DNA of 64,000 nucleotides from Desulfobacteraceae bacterium 4572_130 (lineage in GTDB: Bacteria > Desulfobacterota > Desulfobacteria > Desulfobacterales > Desulfobacteraceae). The position numbers and the translations under genes are program-made. The notes below the pieces were generated by a model. The model did not search any database. It saw only the letters and a program-made list of their open reading frames with translations, and had not been told where the DNA came from. The first letter of the stretch is position 1, and every line of letters starts with the position of its first letter. This document shows positions 26,734 through 34,802 of the stretch, piece after piece. The stretch spans positions 37,360 through 101,359 of the forward strand of contig NBLN01000005.1 in assembly GCA_002084425.1 (NCBI GenBank), written 5' to 3'.

Positions 26734-27975
26734 TTAATTAAGCTTTCTAAGCTTATCAAAGGTCTGCCAAAATGCTGGAAATGATTTTATTACACAATCA
26801 GGATTTTCAATTTCCATTTTTGGAATTATAAGACTTGGCATTGAAAATGCCATAGCAATTCTATGATCATTAAAAGTATTAATAAATGCTCCAACCGGTT
26901 TTCCACCTTTTATAGAAAGCCAATCTTTGCCCTGATTTGCCTTAATACCCATTTTTTTTAATTCAGATATTATAACTTTAATGCGGTTGCACTCTTTTTC
27001 ACGAACATGGGCAATATTTCTTATAAAAGTTTCTCCCTTTGCAAAAGCTGCTATAATTGCAAGTGTTGGAACAACATCAGGAATATCAGACATATCAACA
27101 TCAACTGCTCTAAGAGATTTTCCAACAACACTTATACCTTTTTTATCATATTCAACCAAACAGCCCATGTTTGTTAAAATATCAAGAAATCTTATATCTC
27201 CTTGAAAAGAATTTTTGGAAATATTTTCAACCCTTATTTTTTTCCCTGTAATAGCTCCTGCTGCCCAAAAATAACTTGCATTCGATATGTCAGGCTCAAC
27301 AGTAAATTCTCCAGCAAGATATTTTTGTTCTGAAGGAACATAATATTTACAATCATTTTTTTTTTCAGCAATAACATTAAATTTTTTCATTATATCAATT
27401 GTAAGCTCAACATATGGTGCAGAAACACTAGGCTGGGGCAAGGAAATTAAAACTCCATTTAAAAAAACTGAAATCATTAAAATTGATGAAAGATATTGAC
27501 TTGTACTGGAACAATCAATTGAAATTCTACTTATTTTATTTCCAGTACCTTGTATTGTTACAGGAAGAAATCCTTTTTCCTGTTGAAATTTTCCATATAC
27601 TCCTGCCATATTAAAAGCTTTAATAAGCTCTTTTATAGGGCGTTTTTTCATTCTTTTATTTCCTGTAAAAGTATATTTTGAATTTCCAATAGCTGCAAGT
27701 CCTGCAAGAAATCGTACTGATGTTCCTGAATTCCCCAGATAAATTGATTTTAAATATGCTTGTGGTTTTCCATTAAAGCCCTGTACCTCAAATGTTTTAT
27801 TTTTTTCTTTAATTTCTGCTCCCATTTTTTTTAACCCTGAAATTGTATAAAAAACATCTTTACTTTTAAGAAGGTTTTTTATTTTAGATTTACCATTGGA
27901 AAGAGATGCACAAATTAAAAGTCTATGGGATATGCTTTTTGATCCGGGGATATAAATTGAATTTTTTGTATTCAT
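26734..27975 (-). CDS. aroA: 3-phosphoshikimate 1-carboxyvinyltransferase (EPSP synthase)
   Basis: 413 residues. Motifs: IPGSKSISHRLLICASLS at the N-terminus, LGNSGTSVRFLAGLAA (the glyphosate-region loop, LGNSGT), IDCSSTSQYLSSIL, and VRFLAG; late FNDHRIAMAFSMP. It transfers enolpyruvate from PEP to shikimate 3-phosphate. It lies 20 bases upstream of aroK in the same operon. A family A repeat separates it from aroE. Confidence 0.95.
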   Translation of the reverse strand: MNTKNSIYIPGSKSISHRLLICASLSNGKSKIKNLLKSKDVFYTISGLKKMGAEIKEKNKTFEVQGFNGKPQAYLKSIYLGNSGTSVRFLAGLAAIGNSKYTFTGNKRMKKRPIKELIKAFNMAGVYGKFQQEKGFLPVTIQGTGNKISRISIDCSSTSQYLSSILMISVFLNGVLISLPQPSVSAPYVELTIDIMKKFNVIAEKKNDCKYYVPSEQKYLAGEFTVEPDISNASYFWAAGAITGKKIRVENISKNSFQGDIRFLDILTNMGCLVEYDKKGISVVGKSLRAVDVDMSDIPDVVPTLAIIAAFAKGETFIRNIAHVREKECNRIKVIISELKKMGIKANQGKDWLSIKGGKPVGAFINTFNDHRIAMAFSMPSLIIPKMEIENPDCVIKSFPAFWQTFDKLRKLN

Positions 27976-28067
27976 TAGTTTTTCATTTTATAGAAAACAA
28001 TCAAAGCCAGGCATGCTTATGCCCCCTGCATTAACAAAAAAAATAATAAATTTATAAAAATTTACTG

Positions 28068-28145
28068 TTTATATAAAAGAACTTATAATTACTTAATATT
28101 CTTTTATGCTTTGTTATAAAACAAACAGGCATTCTTGTTTCGGCT
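28068..28145 (-). repeat. Dispersed repeat, family A, copy 6 (rearranged 3' half)
   Basis: TATAATTACTTAATATTC and TTTTATGCTTTGTTATAA match the family; the palindromic half is replaced by ACAAACAGGCATTCTTG. Confidence 0.6.
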
Positions 28146-28153
28146 TGATTTTA

Positions 28154-29020
28154 CTAAACATTTTTACAGGTTTTCATAATTCTAGATTTAAATACAGTTG
28201 TAAATACTATTTTCTTCATTAAATCAACTGGCGCCTTAATGCCTGTAAAAAGTTCAAATTGTGCAGCACCTTGATTTACAAACATGGAAAGACCATTAAT
28301 TATAGTACAGCCTTTTTTTGCAGCATTTTTTAAAAATCTGGTGTGCAAAGGATTATATACAATATCCATAACAACCATTTTTTTACTTAAAAAATCTTTT
28401 TTTAGAGGAGTCTGGTAAATATCAGGCGTCATACCAATTGATGTAGTATTAATTATAATATCAGGAGATTTTGTTTTAATATCTAGAATAGAAATCAACT
28501 CACCTTTTATCTGGTTTGCTAGAATTTCACCTTTTTCTCTAGTCCTGTTTACTATCAATATTTTTCCATTTTCTTTTTTAATACCAAAAGCAATTGCCCT
28601 TGCTGCCCCTCCTGCTCCTATTATACAAATTTTTTTATCTTTGATAGTAGATATTTTTTTTAAAGATTTAATTGCACCATTACAATCTGTATTATAACCA
28701 TATAATTTACCTTTTTTGTTAATAATAGTATTTACAGCTCCTATTTTAAGAGCAAGGTCATCTATTTCATCAAGATAGGGAATAACACTTTGTTTAAAAG
28801 GAATTGTAATGGAAACTCCTTTTATGCCAAGTTCTTTAATTGCCTGAATCCCTTTTTTAATATTAGTTATTTTAAATGGCAGATATAGTGCATTAATATT
28901 TTTTTCAAAAAATGCCTGATTATGTATTAAATGTCCCAAGGAATGGGATACAGGATTTCCCAAAAGTCCAAATAAACTTGTGTTTGAATCAATTGTTTTA
29001 GAATTATTTATAAGATTCAT
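28154..29020 (-). CDS. aroE: Shikimate dehydrogenase
   Basis: 288 residues. It reduces 3-dehydroshikimate to shikimate with NADPH. Motifs: FGLLGNPVSHSLGHLIHN, the catalytic K in VSITIPFKQS, AVNTIINKKGKLYGYNTDC and the NADP-binding GAGGAARAIAFGI. The product-site ending NQGAAQFELFTG is typical. It follows the chorismate mutase gene by 14 bases. Confidence 0.95.
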   Translation of the reverse strand: MNLINNSKTIDSNTSLFGLLGNPVSHSLGHLIHNQAFFEKNINALYLPFKITNIKKGIQAIKELGIKGVSITIPFKQSVIPYLDEIDDLALKIGAVNTIINKKGKLYGYNTDCNGAIKSLKKISTIKDKKICIIGAGGAARAIAFGIKKENGKILIVNRTREKGEILANQIKGELISILDIKTKSPDIIINTTSIGMTPDIYQTPLKKDFLSKKMVVMDIVYNPLHTRFLKNAAKKGCTIINGLSMFVNQGAAQFELFTGIKAPVDLMKKIVFTTVFKSRIMKTCKNV

Positions 29021-29034
29021 TAGAAAAAGAGATT

Positions 29035-29370
29035 TTATTTTTGTATCTGTTTTGTGGCAGTTATAATAATATTAAAAATTTTTTTTAATAAATCATTATG
29101 TAAAGGACCAGTATTAGCTCCAGTAATTTTTTTAAGCACTTTTTTTTCCCTTGTTTCATCGAAAAATTTACTTTTGCTTATATTTTTAATCTTTCCAATT
29201 TTTTGTCCAATCATAAGTCTTTTATTAATAAGATTAACGATTTTAATATCAATTTTATCAATATCAAATCTTAATTTTTCAAGTTTTTGATCAGGTTTTT
29301 TATCGTTAGATTTTTTTTTAAGAGAGGAAGAAAGCTCTTTTTCTGACTGGACTAATACAAATTCACTCAC
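29035..29370 (-). CDS. Chorismate mutase, AroQ type
   Basis: 111 residues. The all-helical AroQ fold is seen in KLEKLRFDIDKIDIKIVNLI, NKRLMIGQKIGKIK and the ending KKIFNIIITATKQIQ, with the R/K active-site positions kept (R in LRFDID, K in IGKIK, R in DETREKKVL). It converts chorismate to prephenate. The first 27 residues are a charged extension without a family match. No prephenate dehydratase domain is fused, unlike many PheA proteins. It is co-directional with aroE. Confidence 0.85.
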   Translation of the reverse strand: MSEFVLVQSEKELSSSLKKKSNDKKPDQKLEKLRFDIDKIDIKIVNLINKRLMIGQKIGKIKNISKSKFFDETREKKVLKKITGANTGPLHNDLLKKIFNIIITATKQIQK

Positions 29371-29471
29371 TTGGCTCTCCTTTTTAACGCTAAAATAAAT
29401 TTCCTAGAATTCAATATTTTTTAAAAAACAAATTACCTTTGATAAAATTAATTATTTAATCAATTAATTAT

Positions 29472-30338
29472 TTAATCTAGGATCTGACTTAAAAATAATT
29501 TTGTTCGTTCATTCTGAGGATTTTCAAAGAAATTTTCAGGAGTATTTTGTTCAAGAATTTCACCATCATCCATAAAAAGAACTCTATGGGCAACACTTTT
29601 TGCAAATCCCATTTCATGACTTACAACAATCATTGTCATTCCATCTCTTGCGAGACTTATCATAACATCTAATACTTCTTTAACCATTTCTGGATCAAGA
29701 GCAGATGTTGGCTCATCAAAAAGCATTACATTAGGTTTCATACAAAGACTTCTTGCAATTGCTACTCTTTGCTGCTGTCCTCCAGAAAGCTGTCCTGGAA
29801 ATTTAGGAGCATGCTCTGCAATATGCACTTTTTCAAGAAAATACATTGCAATTTCATCAGCTTCTTTTCTAGGTGTTTTTCTTGCCCATATTTGCCCCAA
29901 GGTAAGATTCTCCAGAATCGTAAGATGAGGAAATAAATTAAAATGCTGAAATACCATACCAACTTCAGTTCTGATTTGTTCAATATTTTTTAAATCATTA
30001 GTAAGTTTAATTCCATCAACTATAATATCGCCCCTTTGATGTTCTTCCAAACTATTTATGCATCTAATTAAAGTAGATTTTCCTGAGCCGGAAGGACCGC
30101 ATATAACAATACGCTCCTTTTTTTTAACACTAATATTAATATTCTTAAGAACATGAAAATCTCCATACCATTTATGCATATTTTTAATCAAAATTATAAT
30201 ATCTTTACTTTTCTTGTCTTCTTCTTTTTTTTTCTCATTATTTTTTCCAAAATTGATGAATTCATAAAAAGCTGTTGATACTGTGAATAACAAATAATTT
30301 AAAAAATTATCTATTTCCTGACAACTGTTATAAAGCAA
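29472..30338 (-). CDS. glnQ: Polar amino-acid ABC transporter ATP-binding protein (GlnQ type), start uncertain
   Basis: Up to 288 residues. Walker A is GPSGSGKST, the signature is [15 protein letters not shown], and Walker B is [14 protein letters not shown]; these are GlnQ/HisP-type hallmarks. No permease or binding protein is adjacent, so it is an orphan. The first open start (TTG 30338) lies inside a family A repeat and gives about 45 extra residues. ATG 30238 has a better look but is one base out of frame: a run of nine A (30225-30233 on the complement) separates it from the coding frame, and one extra A would join them. Confidence 0.82.
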   Translation of the reverse strand: MLYNSCQEIDNFLNYLLFTVSTAFYEFINFGKNNEKKKEEDKKSKDIIILIKNMHKWYGDFHVLKNINISVKKKERIVICGPSGSGKSTLIRCINSLEEHQRGDIIVDGIKLTNDLKNIEQIRTEVGMVFQHFNLFPHLTILENLTLGQIWARKTPRKEADEIAMYFLEKVHIAEHAPKFPGQLSGGQQQRVAIARSLCMKPNVMLFDEPTSALDPEMVKEVLDVMISLARDGMTMIVVSHEMGFAKSVAHRVLFMDDGEILEQNTPENFFENPQNERTKLFLSQILD

Positions 30339-30408
30339 ATCTAATTCTTAGTTTGTTGCATCACAACGAAACATTAAAAAATAAATAATTATGAATTCTT
30401 TCATAGAA
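30321..30408 (+). repeat. Dispersed repeat, family A, copy 7
   Basis: AAGCAAATCTAATTCTTAG, TTGCATCACAACGAAACAT and AATAATTATGAATTCTTTC. It covers the upstream-most start of glnQ. Confidence 0.65.
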
Positions 30409-30581
30409 AAACCTGTAAAGTGTAAAATTACATAGAGATTTTTTTTTGTAAAGGAGGTTTTTATAAGCAAAACAAGAAGAAAAAATTACAGATCAGATTT
30501 TTAAAAAAAAATTGTTTTTAAAGTAAAAAAACAAGAAAAATAATATCACATATGTAAACTTAAATAGTTATAGAATATCTA

Positions 30582-30610
30582 TTGACAAAAAAAATAACTG
30601 ATTGTAGATT
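30582..30610 (+). promoter_or_regulatory. Candidate sigma-70 promoter for the acs operon
   Basis: A perfect -35 TTGACA (30582-30587), a 17-base spacer and -10 TAGATT (30605-30610). If used, the mRNA would carry a leader of about 420 bases before acsD. In so AT-rich a region chance matches are possible, but the full hexamer with ideal spacing is notable. Confidence 0.45.
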
Positions 30611-30670
30611 TTTCTTTTTTTGAATAGTTTTTTTATCATCATAATAAATAAGATTAAAATCAATAATTAT

Positions 30671-30738
30671 TGATAGTATCATAAAAATTCTCCATCTATT
30701 TTTTGTTATAGTATTTTTTCTTGATTTTAAAATACTTA
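30671..30738 (+). repeat. Dispersed repeat, family B, copy 8
   Basis: TAGTATCATAAAAATTCTCC, ATCTATTTTTTGTTATAG and TTTTTTCTTGATTTTAAAAT, close to copy 2. Confidence 0.6.
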
Positions 30739-31039
30739 GACGTATTCCAAAGAATAATTATTATATTGATGCATTTCATTATCAGATTGTGTTTAGTTTA
30801 TTTTTAATAACGATTTTTAAGATAAAATCACTTTAAATTTTCGTTAAATTAAATAAACTAATTTTAACTTAAATCCTAGATGCATAAATAAAATATTTAT
30901 TTTTTGTTAAACTCCCTATTTTTTTAAAAAAATACTGTATCTTGTACATGAAACTTGACATGATACTATCTATATTTAAAAATTTTAAATTTGGACTTTT
31001 TACATTTTTGTCAACTATTAATTTTATAAGGAGGTAAAA

Positions 31040-32566
31040 GTGGGATTTGAAATTACAAAAGAATCCTATGCCGGTGCTATTAAAGGAATCACCATTGGAA
31101 AAGGTGATAATCAAATAACAGTCGGAGGTCAAACAAGTTATCCTTTTTACCAGTTTGAAGGTGAGATGCCAAATAAACCAGTTATTGCAATGGAAATTTG
31201 GGATATGGAACCTGAAGACTGGCCAGAAGCTGCCACAGCACCATTTAAAGGTGTTATGTCAGATGCAGCCGCATGGGCAAAAAAATGTGTGGATGACTAT
31301 GGAGCACAGGCTATTGTACTGCAACTTAAAAGCACTGATCCTAATGATAAGGATGCAACTGCTGCTGATGCAGTAGCAACTGTTCAAAAAGTCTTAAAGT
31401 CAATTGATGTCCCCCTGATTATATGGGGATGTGCTGTTCCTGCCAAAGATGAAGAAGTTCTTAAAAAAATCAGTGAAACATGTGAAGGTGAAAACCTGAT
31501 CCTCGGACCTGTTGAAGAGAAGAACCATAAGGGAATTGGTGCTGCTGCTATGGGATATGGTCATACTCTGATTTCATCTTCTCCTATTGATGTAAACCTT
31601 GCAAAACAGGTTAACATTCTTCTTGAAAATCTTGGAGTGGATCTTGGTAATGTTATTACTGATCCTACAACAGGTGGTCTTGGATATGGTCTTGAATATT
31701 CCTATTCTGTTATGGAACGTCTCAATCAGGCAGCAATGACTCAAGGTGATGATAAACTTCAAAATCCAATGATAAACAACCTTGGGAATGAAGTGTGGAA
31801 ATGCAAGGAGGCAAAACAGAGCGTAGAAGATGCTCCAGAGCTTGGTGATCCTGAAAGACGACCAATTCTCATGGAAGCTGTTGGTGCAGTATCATACCTG
31901 CTGTCAGGTTCCAGTATTCTTATTATGCGCCATCCTGAATCCATCAAACTTGCCAAGTCATTTATTGATCTTCTTTATGCTGGCGGTTCTGCAATGGATG
32001 TTGCTCCAATTGCAAAACAGCTTGATGATATTGATTTTGATTTTGCAGGTATTGCCCCCAAGCCGGATCTGACTATTGAAGAAGAGAAAAAGAAGGATGC
32101 TCCTGTTAAAAAGGTAGCACCTGCTAAGAAAGCTGCACCTGTAAAAGCTGCTCCTGCTGCAAAGTCAGCACCTAAAAAAGAGACTGCTCCTGTTAAAGAA
32201 GCACCTGCTACTCCTGCTGTTGATCCTGAAGTTGAAGCAAAAGCCAAAGCGGATGCTGAGGCAAAAGTTGCTGCTGATGCTAAAGCAAAGGAAGAAGCGG
32301 CTGTAAAAGCAAAAGCAAAAGCCGAAGCAGATGCTAAGGCTAAAGTAGAGGCAGAGGCAAAAGCCAAAGCAGATGCTGAAGCAGCGGCTGCAGCAGAAGA
32401 AGTTGCCAAACGTGAAGCCGAAGAAGAGGCCACAAGACAAAAGAGAGCAAAAGAGCAGGAAGAAAGAATGGCAAAGGCTGACACAACCAAGAAAAAAAAG
32501 GTAACAATGACAGCGGCCAAAACTCAGAAATCCGGCCTGTCTAAATTTAAAAAAGTTAGAAGATAA
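31040..32566 (+). CDS. acsD: Corrinoid/iron-sulfur protein small subunit (ACDS delta) with long Lys/Ala/Glu-rich tail
   Basis: 508 residues, starting at GTG 31040 behind AAGGAGG. Residues 1-349 are the TIM-barrel corrinoid protein small subunit (VGGQTSYPFYQFEGEMPNKP, ITDPTTGGLGYGLEYSYSVM, YLLSGSSILIMRHPES). With AcsC it carries the methyl group on cobamide between methyl-THF and acetyl-CoA synthase. Residues 350-508 are low-complexity: Pro/Ala/Lys repeats, then a long Ala/Lys/Glu helix, then a strongly basic end (LSKFKKVRR). The core family is about 300-350 residues, so the tail is extra. First gene of the acs cluster. Confidence 0.92.
   Translation: MGFEITKESYAGAIKGITIGKGDNQITVGGQTSYPFYQFEGEMPNKPVIAMEIWDMEPEDWPEAATAPFKGVMSDAAAWAKKCVDDYGAQAIVLQLKSTDPNDKDATAADAVATVQKVLKSIDVPLIIWGCAVPAKDEEVLKKISETCEGENLILGPVEEKNHKGIGAAAMGYGHTLISSSPIDVNLAKQVNILLENLGVDLGNVITDPTTGGLGYGLEYSYSVMERLNQAAMTQGDDKLQNPMINNLGNEVWKCKEAKQSVEDAPELGDPERRPILMEAVGAVSYLLSGSSILIMRHPESIKLAKSFIDLLYAGGSAMDVAPIAKQLDDIDFDFAGIAPKPDLTIEEEKKKDAPVKKVAPAKKAAPVKAAPAAKSAPKKETAPVKEAPATPAVDPEVEAKAKADAEAKVAADAKAKEEAAVKAKAKAEADAKAKVEAEAKAKADAEAAAAAEEVAKREAEEEATRQKRAKEQEERMAKADTTKKKKVTMTAAKTQKSGLSKFKKVRR
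32087..32563 (+). repeat. Low-complexity coding segment (acsD tail)
   Basis: Encodes residues 350-508 of AcsD. Codons for Ala, Lys and Glu alternate in short irregular repeats such as AKAKADAEAK. The reverse strand shows a long open frame only because of this composition. Confidence 0.8.
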
Positions 32567-32719
32567 TGCAGCATTGGTACAACTGAGCATCACCAAAAGT
32601 TGACGTTCAGAAAACAGATGTTGATAAATTCAAAAACATGGCTTAAAGACATTAAAGTTTTTAAGCATTAATTAGAGCTTAAATTTTAGTAACGTACATA
32701 ATATGAGGAGGAACCTCTA

Positions 32720-34735
32720 ATGGCAGAAGAAAAGAAAAAAGTGAAAGCTCCGAAACTGGCTGATCCGGTTGCATCTAGTATAGATGTTGCATCACAGGAG
32801 ATGATTGCAAGATCGCATGAGTTAGGAGTTGAAACAATATTTGACAGAGCTCTTACCATGAAACCTTGTGCTATCGGCGTACAGGGAACATGCTGTAAAA
32901 ACTGTTCCATGGGACCATGTCGTCTTCCTTTGCCCAAAGCAGGGATTGAAGGAGAAGACACAAGAAAAGGTCTTTGCGGTGCAACTGCAAATACAATTGC
33001 CGCAAGAAATTTTATTAGAATGATAGCCGGCGGTGCAGCAGCACATTCAGATCATGGAAGAGGCGTTGCAGAAGTATTTCTGGCGGTTGCCAAAAAAGAG
33101 ACAGATGTTTATAAGATCAAAGATGAGGAAAAACTGTTGGCTGTTGCCGGGCACCTTGGTGTCGCAACAACTGTTGAAGTGGATGGCGAAGAGCTTGATC
33201 GTGATATAGATGAAATAGCATTGGAAACTGCTGAAGTTGCCTTAAACGAATGGGGCAAACCTGAAGGCGAACTTTTGTACGCCAAAAGGGCTCCGAAAGC
33301 TCGTTATGAACTCTGGAAAAAACAAGGCGTAATTCCCAGAAATATTGATAGAGAGATCGTCGAGATCATGCACCGTACCCATATGGGCGTTGATCAGGAT
33401 TATAAAAATCTCATAAAACAGGGCACCAGAGCCGCTATTGCTGACGGCTGGGGCGGATCAATGCTTGCTACTGATCTTCAGGATATTCTTTTTGGAACAC
33501 CTTATCCTGTCCAGTCTGAAGCCAACCTTGGCGTTATGAAAGAAGATCATGTTAATTTAGTAATTCATGGTCATGAGCCCATCCTTTCAGAAATGATCGT
33601 GGCTGTGGCACAAAAACAGGAGATGATTGACTATGCCAAGAAAAAAGGTGCGGCTGGCATTCAGCTTTCAGGCATCTGCTGTACTGCCAATGAAATGCTC
33701 CAGAGACACGGCATTCCCTTGTGCGGCACATTTTTGCAGCAGGAGCTTGCCATAATTACAGGTGCTTGCGATGCAATGGTGGTTGATATCCAGTGCATCA
33801 TGCAGAACATTGCCAATGTTGCCGCATGCTTCCATACAAAAGTTATTACCACTCACCGCATAGCTCAAATAGAGCAGGATAATGTCATCCATATTGAGTT
33901 TGACGAGCATCATGCCGTGGAAGATGCTGAGCGGATCGTAAAAATGGCAATTGATAATTTTGCTAACCGCAAGGCAGAGGTAATGATTCCCCAGCATAAA
34001 GCCCCTATTGTTGCAGGCTTTGGTGTTGAATCAACAGAATACCATCTTGGTGGATCATTCCGCGGAACTTATTATACCCTGAACGACAACATAATAAACG
34101 GCCGCATCCGCGGAGTTGCAGGTGTTGTTGGATGCAACAATGCACGAACAAAACATAATCATGACCATATAACCGTGGTAAAAGAGTTGATCAAAAATGA
34201 TGTTCTGGTTCTTACAACAGGATGTAACGCAATAGCCTGTGCAATGGAAGGTCTGCTTACCCCTGAAGCTGCTGCAGTACACTGCGGCGCCGGTCTTGCC
34301 GAAGTCTGTGAAACAGTAGGTATTCCGCCTGTTCTGCATTTAGGCTCATGTGTTGATAACAGCAGAATTCTTCTCGCTGCCACTGAAGTGGTTAAAGCTG
34401 GCGGACTTGGAAATGATATCAGTGAGTGGCCTGTTGCAGGTAGTGCTCCTGAGTGGATGAGTGAAAAAGCAATAAGCATTGGTCATTATTTTGTCGTATC
34501 AGGTGTTTATACCGTTGTCGGCGTTACTTTCCCAACTTCGGGTGCACCTGTATTCAATAATTATATCTGCAAAGAATTTGAAGATATATACGGCGGCATG
34601 TGGGATTTTGAGCCTGATCCGGTCAAACATGCTCATATGATGATTGCCCATATCGATAAAAAGCGTAAAGAACTTGGTATTGACAAGGCAAGAGAAAGAG
34701 TCATGATGGATTTTGCTTCACGCCAGGCTCTTTAA
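32720..34735 (+). CDS. cooS: Anaerobic carbon monoxide dehydrogenase catalytic subunit (Ni-Fe)
   Basis: 671 residues. It interconverts CO and CO2 at the Ni-Fe-S C-cluster and supplies CO to acetyl-CoA synthase. The B/D-cluster cysteines are in GTCCKNCSMGPCRLP near residue 55 and in GLCGATANTIAARN. C-cluster residues appear in QLSGICCTANEM, VVGCNNARTKHNHD, TTGCNAIACAMEG and HLGSCVDNSR. A GAGGAGG site precedes the ATG. The gene is markedly richer in G+C than the flanks. Partner of AcsB in the bifunctional complex. Confidence 0.96.
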   Translation: MAEEKKKVKAPKLADPVASSIDVASQEMIARSHELGVETIFDRALTMKPCAIGVQGTCCKNCSMGPCRLPLPKAGIEGEDTRKGLCGATANTIAARNFIRMIAGGAAAHSDHGRGVAEVFLAVAKKETDVYKIKDEEKLLAVAGHLGVATTVEVDGEELDRDIDEIALETAEVALNEWGKPEGELLYAKRAPKARYELWKKQGVIPRNIDREIVEIMHRTHMGVDQDYKNLIKQGTRAAIADGWGGSMLATDLQDILFGTPYPVQSEANLGVMKEDHVNLVIHGHEPILSEMIVAVAQKQEMIDYAKKKGAAGIQLSGICCTANEMLQRHGIPLCGTFLQQELAIITGACDAMVVDIQCIMQNIANVAACFHTKVITTHRIAQIEQDNVIHIEFDEHHAVEDAERIVKMAIDNFANRKAEVMIPQHKAPIVAGFGVESTEYHLGGSFRGTYYTLNDNIINGRIRGVAGVVGCNNARTKHNHDHITVVKELIKNDVLVLTTGCNAIACAMEGLLTPEAAAVHCGAGLAEVCETVGIPPVLHLGSCVDNSRILLAATEVVKAGGLGNDISEWPVAGSAPEWMSEKAISIGHYFVVSGVYTVVGVTFPTSGAPVFNNYICKEFEDIYGGMWDFEPDPVKHAHMMIAHIDKKRKELGIDKARERVMMDFASRQAL

Positions 34736-34802
34736 GGCATGAACAAAATTATGTATTGTGAATTAAAATTAAATATCAAATCCTCAACGAAGGAGGAATA
34801 AA

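Larger units (their letters stand above)
30339..31039. other. Long leader/promoter region of the acs operon
   Basis: About 700 bases without a gene. It holds the end of a family A repeat, a sigma-70-like promoter (30582-30610), a 12-base palindrome CAATAATTATTG (30661-30672), a family B repeat (30671-30738) and, at 30960-31010, blocks shared with 12.89 kb. The last bases give the strong AAGGAGG site of acsD. There is an RBS-like AAAGGAGG near 30453 with no following gene. Confidence 0.5.

Noticed and set aside
30869..31132. 87-residue minus-strand frame across the acsD start
   Set aside because: Overlaps the well-supported acsD start and shared repeat sequence; no ribosome-binding site or family match.
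31975..32520. 181-residue Ala/Ser-rich frame on the minus strand
   Set aside because: It is the reverse of the repetitive acsD tail; its openness follows from GCN/GAA/AAA composition on the other strand, and acsD has a strong start and family match.
32165..32596. 143-residue Cys/Phe-rich minus-strand frame over the same tail
   Set aside because: Another reading of the low-complexity segment, with no start signal or family resemblance.
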